From NCBI GenBank assembly GCA_030847615.1, contig JAUMIR010000003.1, positions 286,682,265 to 286,746,264 of the forward strand: a stretch of DNA of 64,000 bases, written 5' to 3'. Of the stretch, positions 47,613 to 58,225 are shown piece by piece. The first letter of the stretch is position 1, and each line of letters opens with the position of its first letter. The translations under genes and the position numbers were made by a program. The notes under the pieces are model-generated. The model saw nothing but the letters and a program-made list of their open reading frames with translations, did no database searches and was not told the origin of the DNA. This DNA comes from Gambelia wislizenii (Eukaryota; Chordata; Lepidosauria; Squamata; Crotaphytidae).

Positions 47613-47718
47613 GGGTTTTAGTCCAAACTTTTTAAAAAAAACTATCCAAGGTGCTGGATCTGTTTTGAACATTGAGTTCAGCACCTTGGACAGTTCATTT
47701 AAAGTTTAGATAAAACCC
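47613..47718. mobile_element. 106-bp foldback element
   Basis: GGGTTTTA..AAACTTT..ACTATCCAAGGTGCTG is mirrored by CAGCACCTTGGACAGT..AAAGTTT..TAAAACCC around a ~22-bp loop. A decayed relative is near 27115-27194. It may be a miniature inverted-repeat element; flanking duplication is not evident. Confidence 0.75.
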
Positions 47719-48978
47719 TGGAGCCTCCAGCTTCAACTGGAAGAAATGCAAAGTTACTACTTTCACTCTGTTTCAATGAGATTTAAGACCGTATGCCAAT
47801 TTTCTAAGGGAAGAACAATGAACTTAATTTGCACTACAAATAAGGGTTCTGTTTTCAGGGATAATTTTTTCAAGATCACAAAAATGTCTGAAAGAGAGGA
47901 ACTGAAATCCACAACACTCATTAGTCTACAGAACCTGGTATGTGTTGGTGGTCTCCCATTCAATTACTAATGACTGACCCTGCTTAGCTTCCAGATCAGA
48001 CAGGATCTGGTTCCTTTAGGGTACTTACACATCCAGACAGGGTTTATTTATTATTTAGATATATTTATGTCCTAAATATATATATTTAGATATATATTTA
48101 TGGGATATAAGAGTGGCATACAATATAAACTTTTAAAAACACTTCCAGATTACTATCATAAATAATTTAAACAAGACAAAAAGATATTAAACAAAACAGC
48201 TGTTAAAAAAATGTTAAAAGCTACTGAAACTTGCATGGTTCCCCACCCCTGTCTCTTTAGACTGGATGATTGAGGGTCCTTGTCATTTGTCAGATAGTCT
48301 AGATTCTCTCTGGGGCTGCATTATAGCCATCTGGCCACCCAAGTGCCCAATTCCTGATGGTGGTTAAAGCCAGAAAGGCAAACATCAGCACTATACCTAA
48401 GCATTTTTAAGTACTGGAATATCAGGATATTTGAATGGGAACTGAGCATGCTCTTTGGCAATCTTTTAGGCTATTTAATGATGCATTCATAGATATACAA
48501 GCATATACCTTTCCCTTCCACAGACATGTCAATTTTGGGGTGCTTGCTTTCATCACATTACATTACATTGCATGTAAGGCATTATACATTCCTTACATCA
48601 CAGTATATGGCAAATAAGATGTTACACCGTCATAAGGACTGAACCATTACCTCTCTTCATCTCCTTAACAGGTTTTTTGGTAGTTAACACATTTAGGAAC
48701 ATTACTGTCTTAAAGAGTATAATTCAGCCATATACCTCCACCACCACCATCATCATCACCAGTACCACCAGCACCACATTCTTTCATATTTCCCATAGTG
48801 TTTGTTAAGACATTATATAGACGTTTCATAAGGGATTTCACATGTACAAAATCCTGTCCCTTCTATCATATACATAACCATGTATCCACCCAGGAATACA
48901 AACACATCTGTTGAGGCACTATACATTTCTAAACAGGTATCTGTGATTACACAGGCATTCCAGAGATAATCTCCTTGA
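47719..48978. other. No gene; (CCA/TCA)n at 48738-48776
   Basis: TATATTTAGATATATATTTA-type AT-rich sequence at 48055-48100 and a trinucleotide CCA/TCA run are present. Sequence near 48100-48130 (GGGATATAAGAGTGGCATAC) resembles the 3' end of a LINE or SINE in antisense, but the match is short. Confidence 0.45.
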
Positions 48979-49706
48979 TGTCATGTCCCGGGAGTCTGAT
49001 GAGGCTATAGAGTCAGAGGAGGAGGAGGACATGGCAGGGAATGGCTCAAGGGACCCTGGCACAGGGTGCCAGCAGGCAACCCTGTCCTGCCCACTCAGGA
49101 CAGCAGAGAGTCCTGCCGACTCAGATAAGGAAGAAGAAGAGGAGATGGATTTACCTCCACCATCATATACCCAGCAGCGAGCTCAAAAGGAGGCTCAAAG
49201 GAGGTTTCTGAGAATTTATGAGAAGAACTTGTTGATTAAGAAACACCTGGCAAATCCTTAATTGCTTTATATAGGCTGGAAGGGGTAATGGAGGCTTTGT
49301 CAGAGATCAACTGATCTCCCTGGAGAAAGCTTCCTGCTGACTTCGGTGACTGAATCCTTGCTGCCTTGACTCGTGCCTTGACCTTGGACTGTTCCTGACT
49401 ACCCTGTTGCCTGATCCTGCTGATCCCCAGATCGAATTCTGGACAACACTGCCTTATGTAAGTCTTGACCTTTGGACTGTATTCTGGACTCTTCTCTGTG
49501 TGCCTTCTTGCCTGTATTGCTGCTTCTCCAAAAAACAGAACCTTGCTTGTTCTGAACTTTATCTGGCTCTCCCTAATTAACTATCACTGGGGTTTGACTG
49601 CTTTCCCAGCCCTTGTTTCTCCTGCTGGCATTTTGAGCTGCTTTTCCGGACACTTGAGCACTGTTAATTCTGAACAGCATCTGATACATCTATAAACATC
49701 ATAACA
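48979..49706 (+). mobile_element. Solo LTR with acidic 5' reading frame, copy 2
   Basis: Starts TGTCATGTCCCGGGAG and ends ATCATAACA (one mismatch in the terminal inverted repeat TGTCATG / CATAACA); 728 bp. The fifth base starts ATG (48983), opening a 92-codon acidic frame with MSRESDEAIESEEEEDMAG at its start, to a TAA at 49259-49261. A TATATA box (49268-49273) follows the stop, then CCTTGACCTTGGACTG-like CT-rich sequence and CTGCTTTCCCAGCCC near 49599, both as in the 19808 LTR. No target duplication can be seen. Confidence 0.65.
48983..49261 (+). CDS. Acidic 92-codon frame embedded in an LTR, function unknown
   Basis: I do not recognise this protein. The first 20 residues are Glu/Asp/Ser-rich; a second acidic patch (DSDKEEEEEMD) lies near residue 50; the C-terminal third is basic and helical in character (RAQKEAQRRFLRIYEKN). 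Its ATG lies at the fifth base of the LTR, as does that of the shorter acidic frame at 19812-19961. The position suggests the start or end of a retroelement ORF overlapping the LTR. It may be untranslated; the only evidence for coding is the shared placement and composition. Confidence 0.3.
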   Translation: MSRESDEAIESEEEEDMAGNGSRDPGTGCQQATLSCPLRTAESPADSDKEEEEEMDLPPPSYTQQRAQKEAQRRFLRIYEKNLLIKKHLANP

Positions 49707-50222
49707 GGCATCCACTACAACCAAAATGGCATACATATCTATTTCAGCACAGCCTAGATGTTCTCTTACTGGTACTGTCTTTCTCTTACCAGCACAGCCT
49801 ATCATTACCAGCACGTCTAGTCAGTTTATCAGTTATCAGGAACAGAACAGCTGTTATGAACAGTGTTCTTCATTTGTACAGAGTGCAAAGCAGTCTAATC
49901 TGCTTGCTCTATTTCAGCTCCTTTATTCTCTCCCTAGTTTTACTTAGGCTATCAGTTGTCCAAACAAAATAAATCGAAACAAAGTTGCTGACTGTTCCTC
50001 ATTTATGATAACCAGTCAAAACAGAGGTCTTAGCCATAACCCTACCTGCAGTGCAGTTGGAATCTTTAGATGCCTGCCACCCTAATTACATCAGCCATTA
50101 TACCTGCTAGGCGTTATTACCAGTCCCATATGCACAAATCTCAAGAGTGCTGCCAGAAGCACCACATTCTCTTTCCTTATCTTATTTACATTTGAGGAGG
50201 CATTTTGGCCAGACTTAAGCTG
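49707..50222. other. No gene or recognised repeat
   Basis: Spacer between the LTR and CR1. No feature supported. Confidence 0.4.
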
Positions 50223-51268
50223 ATCATAGAATCATAGAATTGTAGAGTTGGAAGAGACCACGAGGGCCATCCAGTCCAACTCCCTGCCATGCAGGAAATC
50301 ATAATCAAAGCATCCCTGACAGATAGCCATCCAGCCTCTGTTTAAAGACCTCCAAGGAAGGAGACCCCACCACCCTCTGAGGGAGTGTGTTCCACTGCCT
50401 AACAGCTCTTACTGTCAAAAAGTTCCTCCTAGTGTTGAGGTGGAATCTCTGTTCCTGGAGCTTGCATCCATTGCTCCGTGTTCCAGTCTCTGGAGCAGCA
50501 GAAAACAAGCCTGCTCCATCCTCAGCATGACATCCCTTCAAATACTTAAACAGGGCTATCATATCACCTCTTAACCATCTTTTTTCCAGGCTAAACATAC
50601 CCAGCTCCCTAAGTCTCTCCTCATAAGGCATGGTTTCCAGACCTTTCACCATTTTAGTTGCCCTTCTCTGGACATGCTCTAATCTGTCAATATCCTTTTT
50701 GAATTGTGGTGCCCAGAACTGGACACAGTACTCCAGGTGAGGTCTGACCAAGGCAGAATAGAGCGGCACTATTACTTTCCTTGATCTAGATACTATACTT
50801 CTATTGATACAGCCCAAAATCGCATTGGCCTTTTTAGCTGCCACATCACACTGTTGGCTCATGTTCAACTTGTGGTCTACTAGGACTCCCAGATCCCTTT
50901 CATATGTAGTCTCATTCAGCCAGGTCTCCCCCATCCTATATTTATGCATTTCATTTTTCCACCCTAAGTGCAGTACTTTACATTTCTCCGTGTTGAATTT
51001 CATTTTGTTAGCTTTGGCCCAGCTCTCCAGTCTCTCCAGGTCATTCTGAATTTTGATCCTGTCCTCTAGGGTATTAGCTACTCCTCCTAATTTGGTGTCA
51101 CCTGCAAATTTGATAAGTATGCCCCTAATTCCCTCATCCAAGTCATTGATAAAGATGTTGAATAGCACTGGGCCCAGGACAGAACCCTGTGGCACCCCAC
51201 TGGTCACATCTTTCCAAGACGAAGAGGAGCCATTGCTGAGCACCCTTTGGGTTCGGCCGGTCAACCAA
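50223..51268 (-). pseudogene. CR1 LINE ORF2 C-terminal half, long open frame, 5'-truncated
   Basis: The minus-strand frame (51321 to 50305, 338 codons, the first ~20 from flanking DNA) carries reverse transcriptase and the CR1 C-terminal region: NWLTGRTQRVL (residues 18-28), SGVPQGSVLGPVLFNIFIND (41-60), the catalytic box as FAGD (72-75, normally FADD), [48 protein letters not shown] and a final SLEVFKQRLDGYLSGML. The 3' terminus at 50223-50300 ends in ATTCTATGATT-type octamers, a CR1 hallmark. The endonuclease and first RT motifs are missing. The frame is open, so the copy is fairly recent, yet the FADD Asp-to-Gly change would abolish RT activity. Confidence 0.93.
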
Positions 51269-51509
51269 TTACTACTACTAGTTCTCAATAGTACAGACAC
51301 ACATGTTCTAGCTTTCTGCATTATGTTATACCTTATATGCTATACTCTATAGGTTAAACCATGTTACACTCTGTATTTCACAAGTATATTTCCAGGCTGC
51401 AAAAGTGACAACTGAATAAGTGTGGTCTGTTACAGTATAACATTTTAAAACCGTGTGCATGTACACTTTGGAATAAATTAGTCCCTGAAGCTTTACTTAA
51501 AAACCCATG
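51269..51509. other. No gene or recognised repeat
   Basis: AT-rich spacer. Confidence 0.4.
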
Positions 51510-51775
51510 ATTTGGCTTGGAGCTGGAAAGAACCAATGTTGGCACCAGTAGGGCTTCTGTGGGGAGGCCATTCTACAATTGGAGTCATAACCAAGAAGAA
51601 GAACGTCCAGCCCCCTCCCCCCATATTGACCCTACTGATGGGACACAGAAAAGATCCCCCTTCAAGATCTCAGTTCTAAGAAAGGTATATATACAGATAG
51701 GCACTCCTTCACATATTGAGGTCCCAAGCCATTTTGGCTTTAAGTCACCAGCACCTTGAATTCAGGCAAGAAGTT
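51510..51775 (-). pseudogene. L2-like LINE C-terminal fragment, antisense
   Basis: Read on the minus strand, TTTAAAGCCAAAATGGCTTG matches the FKALNGLGP segment of the L2 at 3497, and TTGTAGAATGGCCTCCCC gives L-stop-NGLP for the usual LWNGLP, about 180 bp further on, as in L2. Open plus-strand frame 51517-51759 is its shadow. Strongly decayed. Confidence 0.6.
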
Positions 51776-52476
51776 AAACTAAATGAAACCCTATTTGCAC
51801 TAAAGGCTGGGTGGGAAACCTTTGGGTAATGTTTTAGACAACCCCCACAATCTCTTATTGTTTCCCATGCTGGCTGGGGCTTCTGGAAAATGTCCAAAGT
51901 CTAGAGGGCCAAAGATTCCTTCTGCTTGCATTACAGAACTTCATCCCAAAATTCAGATATCCTGCATCTGTCATGGGATGCTCATCATATTTTAACTATA
52001 GCTGAATCACAGCCCTTAACTTTAAGGCATTTAAATGCCATCACTTTGCCACAAGAAGAGGCAGAAGACCTGGTAATGTACCACTATGGTATAATGCATG
52101 CTTCTGATCCACCAGAAACAGGAGTCAGAGACAGACGATTTAAATGTGATCTTTTCCAGGCATACAATTGCTTCTACTCCAATACCTCTAAAAACCAGAA
52201 GAGAATGATTCATGCAGTGAAAACATTCAGATGTTAGTTTTTTTAAAAAAAGAAACATTTACATTTCTCTTTGAATAAACAAATGACTCAGAAATATTTT
52301 ATGCTGAAATCAATCCCATCCACAACTTTGATTTTGAAGGTCCTGAGTGAATTTCATGCCCCAAAATAGTTCTGAGAGCATGGCCTAATTAATTTTGCTG
52401 CACTGTAAAGATCTAGAATTAAGCTGTCATCTGTATTGAAAAAAGCATGCAAATATGAAAATAAGGTAAATCAGTG
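51776..52476. other. No gene; repeat fragment near 51865-51915
   Basis: CCCATGCTGGCTGGGGCTTC resembles the core of the palindromic dispersed repeat at 60097. The 103-codon frame at 51926-52237 has no domain features. Confidence 0.4.
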
Positions 52477-52627
52477 AAGTTGAAAGCTTTCATGGCTGGC
52501 ATCCATAGGGTTTCCATGATTTTTTTCTGGGCTGTGAGGCCGTGCTCTGGAAGAGTTTCTTTCTGACATTTCGCATGTATCTGTGGCTGGCCTCACAGCC
52601 TGAAAAAAACCCCACAGAAAACCTAAG
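52477..52627. mobile_element. Penelope-like element terminal fragment (tentative)
   Basis: GTGAAGTTGAAAGCTTTCAT, GGGCTGTGAGGCCGTGCTC, CTGACATTTCGCATG and ATCTGTGGCTGGCC follow the order I know from Penelope-like repeat ends in reptiles. GGCTGTGAGGCC and GGCCTCACAGCC are inverted within it. A second short piece, GTGAAGTCGAAGGCTTTTAC, is at 61708. No coding part is present, so the assignment is by terminal motif only. Confidence 0.45.
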
Positions 52628-54668
52628 GTAAATATTTCTCTCTCTGGCTTTTCTTTGCAAACGAATATTCAGGAAGGACTCATCCCGCACTTTCTGCAAG
52701 CATGCTGATGACTAAAAAGGCCAATCCAAGATAAACAAGTCCGGTTACAGAAAGCACAGCAAAAGGTCGCCTTGGGTGATGTTTCCGGGTTGTGATTCTT
52801 TCTGCGTTGTTATTTATCTTCAAACTTGTTCAGTGTGAGTTCTCAAATAAGGCTGCAGCATTGTGGATACTGCGTCTCCATGCCTCCCAATGTGAGGCCA
52901 GGGCAGACCATTGTTGGTGATCAATTTGGCCGAGCCTGAGATGTTTCAGGGAATCCTTGTATCGCTTTTTTGGAGTACCCCTCTTACGCTGACCCGTGGC
53001 AAGTTCACCGTAGAGTACTATTTTTGTGGAGGCGATGGTCCTCCATCCTAGAAACGTTCCCTGCCCAGCGGCAGTTGTGTTCTCAATATCATGGCCTCAA
53101 TGCTGGTGATCCCTGCTTGCTCAAGGACAGCAACATTCATCACATAGTCAGTCCAGTGTATATTTAGGATTGTGTGTATACAGCGCTGATTAAAGTGTTT
53201 GAGGAGTCGTAACTGGTGGTGATAGGTGACCCATGTTTCAGACCATAAAGGAGAATAGACAGTACAATGGCTCTATACACACAGATTTTTGTGCTTTGCC
53301 TCAGGTGTTTATTACTCCAGACTTTTTTGTAGAGTCTTCCAAATGCGCTATATGCCTTTGCTAATCTGTGATCGATCTCTTTGTCAATCTTGGCATCTGA
53401 GGAGATGATGCTTCCCAGGTAGGTGAACTGCTGAATGGACTTGAGCACAGATTTGCTGATGGCAATGTGGGGATGATGGTGTTCGTCCTGTGGTGCAGGA
53501 TGGTAAAGAACTTCCATTTTCTTAAGGTTGACTTCCACCCAAACAACTATGCAGCTGTTGCGAAGCAGGATGTTAGGCGCTGCAGAGCTGCTTCTGTGTG
53601 GGCAACAAGGGCAGCAGCATCAGCGAAGAGCAGCTCACGGACTAGATAGTTTAGAGTCTTAGGGTGAGCCCTCAGATGGCTTAAGTTAAACAAGCTACCA
53701 TCAGTACGGTAACGTATATAGTTTCCAACTTCTTCTTCAAGCCCTGCCATATCCCTTTGGAGCATCATGCTGAAGAAGATTATAAATAAAGTTGGAGCAA
53801 GGACACAACCTTGCTTCACTCCATTAGTTATTAGAAAGGGCTCTGAAAGAGCATCGCCATACCTGACTTGATCACGCTGGCCCTCGTGTAGCAAGATAAT
53901 CATTTTAAGGAATTTGGGGGGACATCCTAGTCTTTCCAGGATCTGCCACAGACCTTTTCTACTCACCGTGTCGAAGACTTTGGTGAGGGTGACAAATGTT
54001 ACATAGAGACCCTTGTTCTGCTCTCTACATTTCTCTTGCAGTTGTCTAAGGGCAAATACCATATCTGTAGTACTCCTATAGGCTCTGAAGCCACATTGGC
54101 TTTCAGGAAGAAGTTCTTCTGCAATAGCAGGAACTAATCTGTTCAGGAGTATCCTTGCAAGGATTTTTCCAGCAATAGAGAGCAGTGTTATGCCTAGATA
54201 GTTTGAGCAATCGGATTTTGCTCCTTTTTTCTTGTACAGGGTGATGATGACTGCATCTCGGAGATCTGATAGCAGTTGCCCTTTTTTCCAGCAATTCACA
54301 AGGAGTTCGTGGAATTTACCGTGGAGTACATGACCTCCGTTTTTCCAAACTTCAGGTGGGATTCCATCAATCCCAGCTGCCTTGCCATTTTTCATCTGCT
54401 GTATGGCCTTAAGGGTCTCTTCCAAAGTGGGAGCTATGTCCAATTCATTTTTCATCAGTTTTTGTATCATATGTTGGATAGCTGAGCCTTGGACGACTCC
54501 GTTGGCACTAAAGAGACTTTGAAAATGTTCAGCCCATCGATTCAGGATGGAGGCTTTATCAGTAATTAATGTTTGACCATCTGTACTGTATAAGGAGCTT
54601 TGGACCTGATAAGTAGGTCCAAAGGCTGCTTTAAGAGCTTCATAAAATCCTCTAAGATCTAAATCTAT
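52628..54668 (-). pseudogene. Non-LTR retrotransposon ORF2 (reverse transcriptase to C-terminal zinc cluster), broken
   Basis: The minus strand runs from before the reverse transcriptase to the 3' end. The largest frame (54470-53547, 307 codons) holds NGKAAGIDGIPPEVWKNGG (residues ~33-51), LLPESQCGFRAYRSTTDMVF, motif A as FVTLTKVFDTVSRKG (consensus Asp replaced by Thr), NGVKQGCVLAPTLF and the catalytic box as FADA (282-285, normally FADD). A stop at 53547 and a frameshift lead into 53538-53164 (FTYLGSIISSDAKIDKEIDH, LAKAYSAFGRLYKKVWSNKH). Further frameshifts precede the MEDHR...RKRGTPKKRYKDSLK region and a C-terminal Cys/His cluster at about 52660-52740. The endonuclease half is truncated. 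Clade is uncertain: ingi/Vingi-like or RTE-related are the candidates. Two catalytic Asp changes make it inactive. Confidence 0.88.
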
Positions 54669-54798
54669 TTAATGGAGCAATAATCATTATGGTCACAAGT
54701 GATTGCCCTTTCTCTTCTTTGTATTATGTATAGGAAATAGTACAAAAGAAAACATTTTGGCATAGAAATACTTCAGTTCCTACATTAATATTTAGGTA
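54669..54798. other. No gene or recognised repeat
   Basis: Short spacer. Confidence 0.4.
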
Positions 54799-55042
54799 CA
54801 GTCAGATCCCCGTATCCACAGAACCAATATCCATGGTTTCAGTTATCTGCAAGACACAAAAGAGAGGATACATATTATAGAGTCGCACTGGAAAATGCCT
54901 AGAGAGGTGTTCTCCAATGCAACTCTATGGTATGTTTTTACTTGCGGTCCTTTATTTTAATAGGGTTCACTGCTATCCGTGGTTTCCGGTAGCTGCGGTA
55001 AGTCAGGGAACTGAACCCCTATGGATACAGGGGGTCTGACTG
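54799..55042. mobile_element. Pogo-like MITE, subfamily B
   Basis: Starts CAGTCAGATCCCCGTATCC, ends GGGGGTCTGACTG, flanked by TA at 54797-54798 and 55043-55044. TTTATTTTAATAGGGTTCAC and GAAAATGCCTAGAGAGG match 28811 in reverse orientation. Confidence 0.92.
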
Positions 55043-55920
55043 TATTGAAAACATGAAAATATTACTAAAGGATCATAGCCACCTGTAACAAAGATATAAA
55101 CGTTGTTGTTATTTGGGGATGTGAAATGATTTTATAATCAGGCTAAAATGTTTATGATAGATAGAAAACTGTGTAGGATAATGTTTTTTAAAACATCAAT
55201 TTTTATAGTGCACTTAGACAAAGAAGGAAAAAATCACCAGTTGTGCAATATAGACAAGGATAAAGGAACAGCCTGATATTCCACTTGCTGACTGATTCTG
55301 TTCTGAACTTTTTTTTCCACCATGGCAACACATCGATATGGATCGAAGCCTGGATCTTTTTCTTCTGCTAATTTTTCCTTGCTTGCTATAAAGAGTATAA
55401 ATGATGAGATGCAGGTGTAAGTTTCGAAACTGTTCTACATCTCTCCACTCCCTGCATGTGTTTTTAAGGTGTCTGCCAAGAATATATATTATGTAAGAGA
55501 TTTCAGTTTTCAGTCAATTGTACCAAGCAGCATAGTGTGAGTGGTCCTTGCTTTGATAAACAGGAATACCAGAAAGCTTATTGCGGTTTTCAGCCCTAGA
55601 CTTGCATAGATTCATGGCAAAATCACTTGGGCTTAATCCATAACTGGATTCAGCTATTTCCTAAAAAGTCAGAAAATAGATTTGTTATTTTCAAGCCTGG
55701 GTTTGGACTGTGGTGACGGTACTGTGACATCAATGGCAGCATGAAAAGTTCAGAATCCTTCCTCTCAAGGCTTCTGAAACTTCCTCAGATGATGGTGACA
55801 AGTTTATTCTCTTCCCCTTCCTCCTTACTGGGCTGGAGTGGGAAACAGGTCTCTCTGTTTCTTCCTCCCTTGACCACCAATATAGCAGCTACCTACAAGG
55901 AAGCGAGTGGGTAACGTGAG
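55043..55920. other. No gene or recognised repeat
   Basis: AT-rich, then moderate GC from 55690. No repeat termini seen. Confidence 0.45.
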
Positions 55921-56475
55921 AATCATAGAATTTCAGAGTTGGAAGAGACCACGAGGGCCATCCAGTCCAACTCCCTGCCATGCAGGAAATCACGATCAAA
56001 GCATCCCTGACAGATGGCCATCCAGCCTCTGTTTAAAGACCTCCAAGGAAGGAGACCCCACCATGCTCCGAGGGAGTGCGTTCCACTGCCTAACAGCTCT
56101 TACTGTCAAAAAGTTCCTCCTAACGTTGAGGTGGAATCTCTGTTCCTGGAGCTTGCATCCATTGCTCCGTGTTCCAGTCTCTGGAGCAGCAGAAAACAAG
56201 CTTGCTCCGTCCTCAACGTGACACCCCTTCAAATACTTAAACAGGGCTATCATATCGCCTCTTAACTGTCTTTTTTCAGGCTAAACATACCCAGCTCCCT
56301 AAGTCTCTCCTCATAAGGCATGGTCTCCAGACCTTTCACCATTTTAGTCGCCCTCCTCTGGACACGCTCCAATTTGTCAATATCCTTTTTGAATTGTGGT
56401 GCCCAGAACTGGACACAGTATTCTAGGTGAGGTCTGACCAAGGCAGAACAGAGCGGCACTATTACTTCCTTTGAT
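55921..56475 (-). pseudogene. CR1 LINE 3' end, 5'-truncated
   Basis: The minus strand codes [24 protein letters not shown] sequence (here [20 protein letters not shown]), [20 protein letters not shown], then after a frameshift near 56262 MIALFKYLKGCHVEDGASLF and SLEVFKQRLDGHLSGML. It is nearly collinear with the 50223 copy, with few differences, so they are from the same subfamily. It ends abruptly near 56475 where unrelated sequence begins. Confidence 0.93.
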
Positions 56476-57081
56476 TGGAGTTTTTCTCCAGCTCACATTA
56501 TAAACCAAAGTGGAGGAGAACAACAGAGCTGTCTCTGGAATGAAGGTATCCATTAATGACCAACCTAAAAGCAACCTGGTGCGGTTCCAACTGGAGGCCA
56601 TGTGTCATCCCCATGACTACCTCCTCAGTCTTCTCTTGGGTGAAACACCCGACCCCAAGGGCAATCCCAAATTAATGGAGTTGCTCCCCAGACTATCTTT
56701 TTCTGGAAGGCCAGCCCAGGTTGCCCCCTCCCAAGCCACAGAACTTTATAAAAGAGAGCAAGGTCCCAGGCCAGCCCCAAGGGCTGACTCCTTCTCCTCT
56801 TCCTAGGTTTCAGAACCTGTGGAAGCAGTTCCAGAGCCCAACCCTTCACCAAAAATGTGCCAAGGTGTACACTGGACTATAAATTTCTCCCCCTGTTAAC
56901 TGGCACGGACAAAGGACAAACATCTGTTTAGTCCCTTCCTTCCCCCAGGCACTCTGGCCTCTTTTCAGGGAGGCCATCAGTTGTCAGCACCTTGTGGGGT
57001 ACTGATGTGAACTACAAGCCAACTGTTGTTGTTTTTTTTTTAGAGCTACAGGTAACTACAGAACTTCATGTCATCTACTTC
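56476..57081 (+). other. GC-rich segment with unassigned 98-codon frame (56510-56806) and a TATA-like box
   Basis: The frame reads MEENNRAVSGMKVSINDQPK at the start, a hydrophobic-helical middle (HPHDYLLSLLLGETPDPKGN) and a Pro/Ala-rich end, and overlaps TTTATAAAAG at 56748-56757. Base composition is higher in G+C than its surroundings. I do not recognise the protein. A promoter-bearing LTR fragment with a chance frame, or a retroposed exon, are both possible. Confidence 0.25.
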
Positions 57082-57275
57082 AAGTGTATCTGCCCAACTG
57101 AGTTATAGAAGCAAGATTTCACTTCAACATCCCTAGCTCCATCTGGCATAATCCTGGAATTTGTGGTTGGGGGAGAAAGTTGGAATCCTGTGCTAGCGAC
57201 CTCTAGTTCACTTCTGTAGACTACAGTAGATAATTCCAAGTAAAGTAGTATTGAACTTGGTGCTGCAGATATACT
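57082..57275. mobile_element. Family H MITE, first of a tandem pair
   Basis: AAGTGTATCTGCCCAA on the left is complementary to GCTGCAGATATACTTT on the right. TCCTGGAATTTGTGGTTGG and GCGACCTCTAG lie inside in family order. Confidence 0.65.
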
Positions 57276-57280
57276 TTTAA

Positions 57281-57526
57281 GGTGTATCTGCACTACACAG
57301 TTAACAGCGTTTGATACTATTGTAAGTACCATGGCTCCATAGTATGGAACCATGAGCTCTGTAGATTGTTGGGATACTTGGAATTCTCTGGCAAAGAGCT
57401 CTATTGCACACCTACTAGACTTCTCTTGTAGGATTTCTAAGTACCTCACCAAACTAAAAACCCCAGAATTATATAAAATGGAGCCATAATTTCAAACTGC
57501 TATAATTGTGTAGTGCAGATAAATCC
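57281..57526. mobile_element. Family H MITE, second of a tandem pair
   Basis: GGTGTATCTGCACTACACAG and TGTAGTGCAGATAAATCC are inverted ends. TACCATGGCTCCATAG, AAGAGCTCTATTG and ACCCCAGAATTATA follow the family order. It starts 5 bp after the preceding copy ends. Confidence 0.72.
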
Positions 57527-58080
57527 TTTGTCTCTATGACATGTTTTTGATTGCTATACACTAGATGAACAGACTATCCTATTAACCCGAACAAGAGAAG
57601 ACCCATTAACTGAACAAGATATGCAGAAGTATTGACAATACTTCAAGAATAGAGTCAATGCATCTATTCTACCTGGGGCTACCAACAGGATTCAGGACCA
57701 AATACTGTAGTTCGGTCTTCACTTTTTCCCCTTGGGGGCACAGGAAAGAGAACAGCATGTTTTTGATTTGGCTCAAGTTTTTCAACTGTTTTGAGCAAAT
57801 CTTTCATGTTTATTTTTTTAAATTTAGAATTATTTTAAGGCCATCTTAAAGGGTAAAAACCTCTCAAGGCAACATAAAAGACAGAAACAACTGAAAATAA
57901 AATAAAACCCAATCAATCAGTACTCAACACAGATAAATAAATACATGACGTGAATGATAAAAGCATCAGCCTATGAGCTAAAGAAATATCAAAGAAAAGG
58001 CATGTGGACACCGGTGACCTAATGACAAAGTAGTGTGTGTGTGTACATGCCTGCCTGCCTCAGTGGTTTAATGACACATT
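57527..58080. other. No gene or recognised repeat
   Basis: AT-rich. AATTTAGAATTATTTTAAGG...AAATAAAATAAAACCCAATC near 57815-57915 may be a LINE or SINE tail, unproven. Confidence 0.4.
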
Positions 58081-58225
58081 GGACTTGATCTGACATGGCA
58101 AAAACTGCATCAGAAGAACACTATGAGAACAGAAACAGGTGACATTACCAGACAACATCGTCCTTCAGCCATTCTGGGGGTGTAGTGCAGGTGTGAAGAA
58201 GGCGTCCCCTTTTATTGATCTTTCC
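58081..58225. mobile_element. GGACTTTATCAGAC-family element, left end only
   Basis: GGACTTGATCTGACATGGCA followed by AAAACTGCATCAGAAG resembles the start of 11940-12237, and GGCGTCCCCTTTTATTGATC matches the family core. No right end was found within reach. Confidence 0.5.

Noticed and set aside
51053..51352. Plus-strand frames across the CR1 at 50223
   Set aside because: They are antisense shadows of the CR1 reverse-transcriptase frame.
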